Below are positions 8,151-16,217 of a stretch of DNA of 64,000 nucleotides, piece after piece. Origin of the DNA: KK5 sp034043675 (GTDB lineage Bacteria > Pseudomonadota > Gammaproteobacteria > Burkholderiales > Burkholderiaceae_C). The notes beneath the pieces were generated by a model, which saw only the letters and a program-made list of their open reading frames with translations, was not told where the DNA came from and made no database searches. The position numbers and the translations under genes were made by a program. Position 1 is the first letter of the stretch, and the number at the start of each line of letters is the position of its first letter. The stretch is from positions 372,001 through 436,000 of the forward strand of contig NZ_JAXCLA010000007.1 of NCBI RefSeq assembly GCF_034043675.1. The letters are read 5' to 3'.

Positions 8151-10277
8151 ATGCTCAACGGCGTCCCGGATCCCTACTTCGTCGGTAACCTGCTGGCCCT
8201 GCTGGCGTACGCAGGATTTGCGCTGTACTTTGTACAGACCTTGTTCCGCAGTGGCGTACCGACCAGCGGTGTCACCTACGTTTTCCTTGCAGCCGTGCTG
8301 TGCAGCACGCTGTGGGCCGGCCTTTTCCTCGCCGTCGATCTGCTGCGCTGGACGCAGTGGATCGAGACTTGGGCGCTTCCGCTGGCCGACCTGCTGCGTT
8401 ACGCATTTTGGTTCTGGTTCGTGCTACTCCTGTTGCGACCGAGGCGATCTGGCGATGCGGGCCGGGAATACCGGCTCTTCGTCTATCTTGCGACCGCGGC
8501 GATCGCCGCAGGCGTGCTGCTGTATCTCGCCCGGATCGCGCATGCCGACTGGGCACAGCTCTCGGGCCGCATGGCGGCATTTGCCGCATTGGCCCAGGCC
8601 GTGATGGGGCTCGTGCTAGTTGAGCAGTTGCTCCGCAATACGTCCGCCGACATGCGATGGAATGCCAAGCCGGTGTGCCTTGGCCTCGGCGCGATCTTCC
8701 TGTTCGACGTCTTCGTGTTCTCTCAGGCGGCACTGTTCCAGACCTATGACGGCGACGCCTTGAGCATTCGTGCGGCCGCGCACAGCATGGCGGTGCCGCT
8801 GCTGTATCTGGCTTCGCGGCGGCAGACGAACTGGATGGGCAAGCTGCATGTCTCGCGTGCGGCGGTATTCCATTCGGCCAGTCTGCTGCTGGTGGGCGCC
8901 TATCTGCTGCTGATCTCGGGTGTCGGCTACTACGTGCGCTATACCGGTGGTGAGTGGGGCAGGGCGTTGCAACTGGTGTTGAGCTTCCTGGCGCTGATTG
9001 CGTTGGTTGTCCTGATGCTTTCGGGCTCGGTGCGCGCGCGGCTGCGCGTCTACATTAGCAAGAATTTCTTCAGCTACCGCTACGACTACCGGGAGGAGTG
9101 GCTGCGCTTCACCGCGATCCTTTCGTCCAGCGGATCGCCGCAGGAAACCGGTGGCATGGTCGTGCGCGCGATGGCCAATCTGGTGGAGAGCCCGTCGGGC
9201 GCCCTCTGGCTGCGTAACGGTACCGGCGAAGACTTCATCCAGGTCGCGCGCTGGAACCTGCCGGAGATCCGCGAGCGGGAGGGCGCGGAATCCAGCTTCG
9301 TCAGCTTCCTGCAGGAGAAGGGCTGGATCGTCGACGTCGACCAGTTGCGTCGTGGCCATGCGGACTACGTCAGCTTGTCCCCGGCATCCTGGCTCATCTC
9401 GGATGCGCGCTACTGGATCGCGATCCCGCTACTTGCGCGACAAGAGCTGATCGGCTTCGTTGTCCTCGGCCGTCCACGCGCGGCGATCGAGCTCAACTGG
9501 GAGGTGCGCGATCTGCTGAAGACTGCGGCCAGCCAGGCCTCCAGCTACCTGGCCCAGATGCAGGCCGCCGAGGCCTTGCTGGAATCTAAGAAGTTCGACG
9601 CCTTCAACCGCATGTCCGCCTTCGTCGTGCATGACCTGAAGAACATCGTGACGCAGTTGTCGCTGATGATGAAGAACGCCAAGCGCCTGCGAGACAACCC
9701 CGAATTCCAGCAGGATATGCTGGACACGGTCGAGAACTCTCTGGAGAAGATGCGTCAGCTGATGCTCCAGTTGCGCGAAGGGGAGAAGCCGCACCATGGT
9801 GCCAGCAGTGGCGTCGACCTCGAGCAGATCGCCCGGCGCTTGGCGGTGTCGGCGCGCAGCAAGGGGCGCGAGCTGGAACTGCAGTTGCGTGCGCCGGTCA
9901 GCACGCGAGGGCACGACGAGCGCGTCGAGCGCGTGATCGGTCACGTGGTGCAGAACGCCTTCGATGCTTCGCCGCCGGAGGGCAAGGTCAGCCTGCTGCT
10001 CGACAAAGCCGGCAGCCAAGCGCTCGTGCAGATTGCGGATCAGGGATGTGGGATGAGCGAGGAGTTCATACAGAATCGCCTCTTCAAGCCCTTCCAGACC
10101 ACGAAGGCCAATGGCATGGGCATTGGCGCGTACGAGAGTTTTCAATACCTGCAAGAACTGGGAGGAAAGATTTCCGTGGACAGCAAGCTCAACCAGGGCA
10201 CGACGGTGACGATCCTGTTGCCGCTGTTTCACCACGTCGCAGCCGGTGCGGACATGTCGATGCTAGGGGCCAAATGA
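8151..10277 (+). CDS. prsK: XrtA/PEP-CTERM sensor histidine kinase PrsK
   Basis: Membrane sensor kinase that pairs with PrsR. The roughly 708-residue protein has a long hydrophobic N-terminal third with many predicted helices (to about residue 290), a GAF-like domain (about 310-460, around the SGALWLRNG segment), then the dimerisation/phosphoacceptor motif VVHDLKN with the likely phospho-histidine near residue 494. The HATPase part follows with NAFDAS (N box), DQGCGMS (G1 box) and the KPFQTTKANGMGIGAYES lid. I prefer the ATG at 8151; a GTG at 8136 is an in-frame alternative. Its stop overlaps the prsR start as ATGA. The stimulus is unknown. Confidence 0.93.
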   Translation: MLNGVPDPYFVGNLLALLAYAGFALYFVQTLFRSGVPTSGVTYVFLAAVLCSTLWAGLFLAVDLLRWTQWIETWALPLADLLRYAFWFWFVLLLLRPRRSGDAGREYRLFVYLATAAIAAGVLLYLARIAHADWAQLSGRMAAFAALAQAVMGLVLVEQLLRNTSADMRWNAKPVCLGLGAIFLFDVFVFSQAALFQTYDGDALSIRAAAHSMAVPLLYLASRRQTNWMGKLHVSRAAVFHSASLLLVGAYLLLISGVGYYVRYTGGEWGRALQLVLSFLALIALVVLMLSGSVRARLRVYISKNFFSYRYDYREEWLRFTAILSSSGSPQETGGMVVRAMANLVESPSGALWLRNGTGEDFIQVARWNLPEIREREGAESSFVSFLQEKGWIVDVDQLRRGHADYVSLSPASWLISDARYWIAIPLLARQELIGFVVLGRPRAAIELNWEVRDLLKTAASQASSYLAQMQAAEALLESKKFDAFNRMSAFVVHDLKNIVTQLSLMMKNAKRLRDNPEFQQDMLDTVENSLEKMRQLMLQLREGEKPHHGASSGVDLEQIARRLAVSARSKGRELELQLRAPVSTRGHDERVERVIGHVVQNAFDASPPEGKVSLLLDKAGSQALVQIADQGCGMSEEFIQNRLFKPFQTTKANGMGIGAYESFQYLQELGGKISVDSKLNQGTTVTILLPLFHHVAAGADMSMLGAK

Positions 10278-11650
10278 GCAATGCCGAACGCCAGCAACAG
10301 CAGCAGCCGCTGCTGATCGTCGAGGACGACCTGTCGCTGCAAAAACAGCTGAAGTGGTCGCTGGACCGCTTCGAATCGGTTGTCGCGGACGATGTCGCCA
10401 GTGCGGTGCTCCAGTTCCGCCGCCACAGCCCCGCTGTGGTGACGATGGACCTGGGCCTTCCGCCCGATGCCGATTCCGTCTCCGAGGGCTTCAAGTGCCT
10501 GGAGAAGCTGCTGGAGCTGGACCGCAACGCCAAGGTCATCGTCCTCACGGGTCAGAACGACCAGGACAACGCGCTACGCGCCATCCGCATGGGTGCCTAC
10601 GACTTCCTTGCCAAGCCGGTCGATCCTGACGTGCTCGCGCTGACTGTCGAGCGCGCCTACCGCCTCTACGAGCTCCAGCAGGAGAACCGCCGCCTGCAGA
10701 CCTTGCAGCAGACCGACGTGCTGGGCGGCCTGGTGACGCGCGACCCCGGCATGCAGCGCATCTGCCGCTCGATCGAGAAGGTGGCGCCGAGCAATGCCAC
10801 GGTGCTGCTGCTCGGCGAGAGCGGCACCGGCAAGGAGCTTCTTGCCCAGGGTGTGCACGACGCCTCCAAGCGCAAGGGCCGCTTCATCGCGATCAACTGC
10901 GCGGCCATCCCCGAGACGCTGCTGGAAAGCGAGCTGTTCGGCTACGAGAAGGGCGCGTTCACCGGCGCCAGCAAGACGACGATCGGCAAGATCGAGACTG
11001 CCAATGGCGGTACCTTGATGCTCGACGAAATCGGCGACCTGCCGATGTCGCTGCAGGCCAAGCTGTTGCGCTTCCTGCAGGAGCGCACGATCGAGCGGCT
11101 GGGCGGGCGGCAGGAGATCGGGATCGACGTCCGCATCATCGGCGCGACCCACCAGGACCTGAAGCGCCACATCGCCGAGGGCCGCTTCCGCGAAGACTTG
11201 TACTACCGCCTGGCGGAGATCGTGCTGGAAATCCCACCGCTGCGCGACCGTGTCGGCGATGCCGTGCTGCTGACCCATGCTTTCCTGCGCCGCTTTGCCA
11301 GCGAGCAGCGGCGCCCCGCGATGTCGCTCGGCGAAGACGCGATCCGCGCGCTGGAGACCTACAAGTGGCCTGGCAACGTGCGTGAACTGCAGAACCTCGT
11401 CAAGCGCGCGACCATCATGGCCGACGGCTCCCGCTTAAGCGCCGATGACCTCGGCCTGGCTGCGCCGGCCGCCGAAGAGGATGCCGAACTTGCCTCGCTT
11501 GACCTGCGTGCGGTGCGCGAGAAGGCGGAGCGGCAGGCCGTCGTCGCCGCGCTGGCGCGCACCGATGGCAACGTGGCGCGTACCGCCGAGATCCTGGGCG
11601 TCAGCCGGCCTACGCTGTATGACCTGATGAGCCGCCTGCAAATTAAATAA
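10274..11650 (+). CDS. prsR: Sigma-54-dependent response regulator PrsR
   Basis: Enhancer-binding transcription activator of the PEP-CTERM regulon. It has 458 residues in three domains: receiver (about 12-130; VEDD acidic pair, phospho-acceptor D59 in VTMDLG, K114), AAA+ ATPase (about 155-390; Walker A GESGTGKE at 181-188, the sigma-54-contact loop GAFTGA at 227-232, Walker B TLMLDEIGD), and a C-terminal Fis-type helix-turn-helix (TDGNVARTAEILGVSRPTLYDLM). The intact GAFTGA loop means it should work with RpoN. The ATGA overlap with prsK means translational coupling. A matching -24/-12 promoter is found in front of the PEP-CTERM gene at 19352. Confidence 0.96.
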   Translation: MSNAERQQQQQPLLIVEDDLSLQKQLKWSLDRFESVVADDVASAVLQFRRHSPAVVTMDLGLPPDADSVSEGFKCLEKLLELDRNAKVIVLTGQNDQDNALRAIRMGAYDFLAKPVDPDVLALTVERAYRLYELQQENRRLQTLQQTDVLGGLVTRDPGMQRICRSIEKVAPSNATVLLLGESGTGKELLAQGVHDASKRKGRFIAINCAAIPETLLESELFGYEKGAFTGASKTTIGKIETANGGTLMLDEIGDLPMSLQAKLLRFLQERTIERLGGRQEIGIDVRIIGATHQDLKRHIAEGRFREDLYYRLAEIVLEIPPLRDRVGDAVLLTHAFLRRFASEQRRPAMSLGEDAIRALETYKWPGNVRELQNLVKRATIMADGSRLSADDLGLAAPAAEEDAELASLDLRAVREKAERQAVVAALARTDGNVARTAEILGVSRPTLYDLMSRLQIK

Positions 11651-11680
11651 ATGACTTCCCGTTTCCCGGATGAACCGCGA

Positions 11681-14446
11681 GTGAAGACAAGATCCAAGAC
11701 CCACCTTGCTGTGCTGGCGGCCTCTGCACTGCTGCTTGTCGGCTGCTTCGGTCAATCGGCGGACCAGTTCCTCGCCGAGGCCAAGACGAAAATCGACGCC
11801 AAGGAGAGCGAAGCGGCGGTCATCCAGCTGAAGAACGCCCTGCAGAAGGATCCCAACCTTGCGGAAGCCCGTTTTCTGCTCGGCAAGGTGATGCTCGAGT
11901 CTGGCGACATGCGCGGTGCAGCGATTGAGCTGGGCAAAGCCAAGGACCTTGGCTACAGCGATGACTTGGTCGTTCCGCTGATGGCGCAAGCGATGGTGGG
12001 CCAGGGGCAGTTGCAAGAGGTCTTGACGAGCTTCGATGACATCCAGCTACAGTCACCCGAGGCAATCTCGAATCTGAAGGCTTCGCTTGCCGTCGCCTAT
12101 GGCGGCCTCGGACGCTCCGTGCAGGCGGAGGAAGCGATTCAGTCGGCGGTCTCGGTCGACCCTTCAAACACTCGTGCGCAACTCGTCCGGATACGTTTGC
12201 TGGCCGGCGGTGGGTCAATTGACGACGCCCTGCTCGCGCTGGATGCGCTGATGGCCAAGTCCCCTAGCTCGGAGGCTTGGCAGCTCAAGGGCGATTTGCT
12301 GGCTCGCACCAACAAGCGCCAGGAGGCCATGCAGGCCTATCGCGAGGCGGTTATCCTGAACAAGGGCAATGTGCCAGCCCAGATCGGCCTGATGCAACTG
12401 CTGCTCGCCAAGCGCGATTTGGAAGGCGCCACGGCGCAGCTCGCCGCCCTGAAGACCGCGCGGGCGGGTCAGGGCCAAGTGTTGATGTTCACCGCTCTGT
12501 TGGCGTTGGAGCGTAACGATCTGAAGCTGGCGCGCGACAGCGCCCAGACTTTATTGAAGAACGCGCCGGAGGATCCGCGCGTGCTGAACCTGGCCGGCGC
12601 CATCGAATATCGCCGCGGGGCTCTGCTGGAGGCTGAAAACTACCTGAGCAGGGCCTTGCAGTCGACGCCCACGTTGACCAAGGCGCGTCTGCTACTGGCA
12701 CAGACCAAGCTGCGTCAGGGTGATGCCGCCAAGGCCTTGAATGTGCTGCAGCCTTTGCTGGATGAGCAGGGCGGCAGCGTGGAGGCCTACACGATCGCCG
12801 CGGAGGCCTACCTGCAGAGCGGCGAACCCCAACGCGCCGAGGAGTATTTCACCAAGGCATCCGAGCTGAACCCGAAGGACGTGCGCAGCCGCGTAGCGTT
12901 GGCGCTGGCCCAGGTGTCCAAGGGACATCTGAGCGAAGGGGTTTCGGCCTTGCGCGCGCTGGCGGCTTCGGACTCGGGCGTGACGGCCGACATGGGCCTG
13001 ATCACCACCTTCCTGCAGCGCCGCGATTGGGATCAGGCGCTGAAGGCTATCGACGGCCTTGAGATCAAGACGCCCGATCGGCCGACCGCTGCGAACCTGC
13101 GCGGACGCGTCGAACTCGCCCGCGGGAACAAGGACCGTGCCGGCCAGGCTTTCGAGGCCGCGGTGAAGATCGACCCCGTGTTCTTTCCGGCGATCGCCAG
13201 CCTGGCTGCGCTGGACGCGGATGCCGGCCGCACGGACGCCGCGAAGGCGCGCTTCCAGCACCTGCTCGAGACTCAGCCGAACAACGTGCAGGCCAACATG
13301 GCGGTGATCGCGCTGAGCGCCAAGGCCGGTGCCAGCAAGGACGAACTGGCCGCATCGCTGGACAAGCTGGTCAAGCAGATGCCCACCGAAGCCCAGCCGC
13401 GCCTGGCGCTGATCGAGATGCAGCAGCAGCGCCGGGACTTCAAGGCTGCGGTGGCAAGCGCGCAGGATGCGGTGGCTGCATTGCCTGACAACGCCGACGC
13501 GTGGCGGCTGTTGGCTCAGTCGCAGGCTGTGGCCGGCGATGCCAACCAGGCGATCAACTCCGTCAACAAATGGGCAACGCTAGCGCCCCGCTCACCGGAG
13601 CCGCAGCTGATGCTGGCGGAGATCTACGCGAAGCAGGGTGACAAGCCCAGCCAGACGCAGGCGCTCAAGCGAAGCCTGGCGATCAAGGCCGATTTCCGCC
13701 CGGCGCAGCTGGCGCTGTTTGCCAGCGAACTTGGGGCGGGCCACTATTCCGAGGCGCGCCGTGTCGCGGAGACGGCTCAAACCCGGCAGCCCGCCGACGC
13801 GATGGGCACAGCGCTGCTGGCGGACGTCAGCGCCGCGCAGAAGGACTGGACCAGCGCCGTCACAGGCTATCGTGCCGCGCTGAAACTGCAGCCGGTGCCG
13901 GAAGTGGCCATCAAGTTGCATCGGGCGCTCAACGTCGGCGGCAAGCCGGCGGACGCCAAGGCTTTCGAATCCGAGTGGACCGCTGCGCATCCGCAGGACG
14001 CTGTCTTTCTCGACTACCTGGGCAGCCTGGCCTTGATGCAGCAGAACCTCCCATTGGCGGAGCAGCGCTATCAGGCGGTCCTGAAGATCCAGCCCGACAA
14101 CCCGATCGCGGCCAACAACATTGCCTGGCTCCTGAACAAGGCCAAGAAGCCGGGTGCGCTGGCCTTTTCGGAAAAGGCCAACAAGGTTGCGCCGGATCAG
14201 CCCGCGTTCATGGATACGCTCGCGCAGATCTATGCCGACAACGGACAGATGGACAAGGCCCTGGAAATCCAGAAGCGGGCCGTCGGCCTGGCGCCTGACC
14301 TGGCCGCGCACCGGCTGCATCTGGCGCGCTACTATGTGGCCGCTGGTCAGAAGGCAGAAGCTCGCACGGAGTTGAGCCGCCTGTCGGCCCTGGGCGACAA
14401 GTTCGGCCAGCAGGCCGAGGTGAGCAAGCTGCTGGCTACGCTGTAG
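11681..14446 (+). CDS. prsT: XrtA/PEP-CTERM TPR lipoprotein PrsT
   Basis: Large tetratricopeptide-repeat lipoprotein encoded with prsK and prsR in exosortase A loci. With the GTG start at 11681 it is 921 residues. A short basic N-terminus and hydrophobic core end in the lipobox LLVGC (Cys 22), so it is probably lipidated and anchored in the envelope. The rest is made almost wholly of degenerate TPR units, with recurring motifs such as DPNLAEARFLLGKV, PKDVRSRVALALAQ and PDNPIAANNIAWLL near the C-terminus. An upstream ATG at 11651 directly after the prsR stop is possible but would add ten residues before the signal peptide. The role is inferred to be a scaffold for envelope or EPS assembly. Confidence 0.9.
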   Translation: MKTRSKTHLAVLAASALLLVGCFGQSADQFLAEAKTKIDAKESEAAVIQLKNALQKDPNLAEARFLLGKVMLESGDMRGAAIELGKAKDLGYSDDLVVPLMAQAMVGQGQLQEVLTSFDDIQLQSPEAISNLKASLAVAYGGLGRSVQAEEAIQSAVSVDPSNTRAQLVRIRLLAGGGSIDDALLALDALMAKSPSSEAWQLKGDLLARTNKRQEAMQAYREAVILNKGNVPAQIGLMQLLLAKRDLEGATAQLAALKTARAGQGQVLMFTALLALERNDLKLARDSAQTLLKNAPEDPRVLNLAGAIEYRRGALLEAENYLSRALQSTPTLTKARLLLAQTKLRQGDAAKALNVLQPLLDEQGGSVEAYTIAAEAYLQSGEPQRAEEYFTKASELNPKDVRSRVALALAQVSKGHLSEGVSALRALAASDSGVTADMGLITTFLQRRDWDQALKAIDGLEIKTPDRPTAANLRGRVELARGNKDRAGQAFEAAVKIDPVFFPAIASLAALDADAGRTDAAKARFQHLLETQPNNVQANMAVIALSAKAGASKDELAASLDKLVKQMPTEAQPRLALIEMQQQRRDFKAAVASAQDAVAALPDNADAWRLLAQSQAVAGDANQAINSVNKWATLAPRSPEPQLMLAEIYAKQGDKPSQTQALKRSLAIKADFRPAQLALFASELGAGHYSEARRVAETAQTRQPADAMGTALLADVSAAQKDWTSAVTGYRAALKLQPVPEVAIKLHRALNVGGKPADAKAFESEWTAAHPQDAVFLDYLGSLALMQQNLPLAEQRYQAVLKIQPDNPIAANNIAWLLNKAKKPGALAFSEKANKVAPDQPAFMDTLAQIYADNGQMDKALEIQKRAVGLAPDLAAHRLHLARYYVAAGQKAEARTELSRLSALGDKFGQQAEVSKLLATL

Positions 14447-14459
14447 AGAGGTGCCGTCG

Positions 14460-15254
14460 ATGAAGGGATGGAGACTGGCTCGTCGAGCCGTTCTTGTTGG
14501 CCTTGCCTCTGCCACGCTGGCCGTTGCTCAAGCGGCTGCCGCGCTGGAATTGCCTGACCTGATCGATCGCAACAAGCCTTCGGTCACCCTGGTCGGCACC
14601 TATGCGGAGACCGACAGCCCGCGTTTCGCTTTCCGTGGCAGCGGTTTCGTCGTTGGCGACGGCAACCTTGCCATCACCAACGCCCATGTGCTGCCGCCCG
14701 CGTTGACCGGCGAAGTCGGCCGGCGCCTGGTGATCCAGGTGCGGCGTAGCTCGGGCGAATGGGGCGTGCGCAACGCCAGCGTCGTCTCCCTGGACAAGGC
14801 CCGCGACCTCGCGCTGCTGCGCTTCGAGGGGCCAGCCGCGCCGGCGGTGACGCTGCGCAAGGATGGTGTGCGCGAAGGCACTCCCATCGCGCTGATGGGC
14901 TTCCCTTTGGCCGGCGCGCTGGGCTTTTCCACCGTCACCCACAAAGGCATCGTGTCCGCGGTGACCGGTATCGCCATGCCGACGCCCAGCGCCCAGTCGC
15001 TGAACGCGAGCGCGGTGCTGCGTCTGCGCGAGGGCTCCTTCGACATTCTGCAGCTCGACGCGACCGCCTACCCTGGCAACAGCGGCGGCCCGGTGTTCGA
15101 TGCAGAGCGGGGCGACGTGATCGGCGTGATCAATATGGTCGTCGTCAAGCGAAGCCGGGAATCGGCGCTGAGCGATCCATCCGGCATCACCTATGCAATC
15201 CCGGCGAGCTATGCGGCCGCCTTGGTCGAGCAGGAGCTCGGCGCCAAGCCTTAG
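14460..15254 (+). CDS. Secreted trypsin-like serine protease (S1C/DegP-like core)
   Basis: This 264-residue protein has a signal peptide (MKGWRLARRA plus a hydrophobic core, cleavage probably around AQAAAA, 23-28) and one trypsin-fold domain. The catalytic triad can be seen as H76 in TNAHV, D116 in ARDLALL and S208 in GNSGGP. No PDZ domain follows, unlike full DegP/DegS proteins. The ATG at 14460 follows AGAGAGG and starts 13 bp after the prsT stop, so it is probably in the prsK-prsR-prsT operon. A periplasmic role in maturing or trimming PEP-CTERM or EPS proteins is a reasonable guess from position only. Confidence 0.88.
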   Translation: MKGWRLARRAVLVGLASATLAVAQAAAALELPDLIDRNKPSVTLVGTYAETDSPRFAFRGSGFVVGDGNLAITNAHVLPPALTGEVGRRLVIQVRRSSGEWGVRNASVVSLDKARDLALLRFEGPAAPAVTLRKDGVREGTPIALMGFPLAGALGFSTVTHKGIVSAVTGIAMPTPSAQSLNASAVLRLREGSFDILQLDATAYPGNSGGPVFDAERGDVIGVINMVVVKRSRESALSDPSGITYAIPASYAAALVEQELGAKP

Positions 15255-15311
15255 GCCTCTGCGCAGCAGCCTTTACTTGATACCATCGGCAGCAACCTCC
15301 GAGGTCATCCT

Positions 15312-16097
15312 GTGGACTCCACATCAAGCGAAAGAAATCTTGGCATCAAGTTCCAGGAGTTGTTCGAGCTCACGCCAGCGTTGGACGCGGCGAGCATCGA
15401 ATCGGTCTATCGAATCCGTCACGAGGTCTACTGCCGCGATCTAGGTTGGGAGCCGGTCCGCGCGGATGGCATGGAGACGGACGAATACGATCCCAATTCG
15501 ATCCACTGCCTGCTTCGTAGCCGCGGAACTGCTGAACCTATCGGCTGTACGCGCCTCGTCCTTGCGCGTCCTGGAGATCGGTCCTATCTGCTGCCCTTCG
15601 AACACAGCTGCAAAGACGTCATCCACCGCGAGGAGTGCGACCCTTCGTCCCTCCCGCGCGATGACGTCGCCGAGGTTTCGCGGCTCGCCGTGATGGGGCG
15701 ATTCAGGCAGCGTAAGGGCGAAACTTCAAAGCCCGTCTCGGTCGCCGACGAAGACTTCGAGTCGCGCGCCGGCCTGCCTCGCTTCCCGTTTATCCCGGTG
15801 AGCCTCTACCTGGGTGCGGCCGCGATCGCTCGACGGCTGAACATCGAAAACGTGTTCGTGCTGACCGAACCAAGGCTGGCCAGTCACTTCGGCCGCATCG
15901 GCTTCGACATCCGCCCTATTGGTGGGGCGATCGAACACCGCGGGACGCGTGTTCCATCGCTGCTGAGTTCCAGCAGGGTCGTGGCAGGGCTGCGGCCGTT
16001 GATCCAGCCGCTTTACGCCGTGATCGAAAAATCGGTCACCGACGCGTTCGAGCGCCATCCGGAAGCGATCCAGCGGGTCAAGCCGGTGCACGGGTAA
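15312..16097 (+). CDS. PEP-CTERM/exosortase-associated acyltransferase (LuxI/GNAT-like)
   Basis: This 261-residue protein resembles the PEP-CTERM/exosortase system-associated acyltransferase family (TIGR03694), which is related to acyl-homoserine-lactone synthases and GNAT enzymes. Landmarks are YRIRHEVYCRDLGWEP near the N-terminus, EPIGCTRLVLAR, DDVAEVSRLAVM, the IPVSLYLGAAAIARRLNIENVFVLTEPRLASHFGRIGF segment and a C-terminal hydrophobic tail. The start is GTG with GAGGTC upstream. It is the last plus-strand gene before the converging second prsT. It may acylate a small molecule or a lipid; the substrate is not known for the family as far as I can tell. Confidence 0.88.
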   Translation: MDSTSSERNLGIKFQELFELTPALDAASIESVYRIRHEVYCRDLGWEPVRADGMETDEYDPNSIHCLLRSRGTAEPIGCTRLVLARPGDRSYLLPFEHSCKDVIHREECDPSSLPRDDVAEVSRLAVMGRFRQRKGETSKPVSVADEDFESRAGLPRFPFIPVSLYLGAAAIARRLNIENVFVLTEPRLASHFGRIGFDIRPIGGAIEHRGTRVPSLLSSSRVVAGLRPLIQPLYAVIEKSVTDAFERHPEAIQRVKPVHG

Positions 16098-16169
16098 ACC
16101 TACCCTCGCCGAGCGCAGCGCATGGCGCGGTGATCGAACTGGGAAGGGCCAAGAGGCCTGGGCTACGCA

Positions 16170-16188
16170 GCGGAAAGAATCGTTCCGC
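16170..16188. terminator. Weak stem-loop between converging genes
   Basis: GCGGAA (16170-16175) pairs with TTCCGC (16183-16188) around a seven-base loop, in the 120-bp space between the acyltransferase stop and the stop of the minus-strand prsT paralogue. There is no clear T tract on either strand, so it is at best a weak bidirectional terminator. Confidence 0.3.
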
Positions 16189-16217
16189 GGACGGTGCTTG
16201 TCATGCTGCGCCGATCC

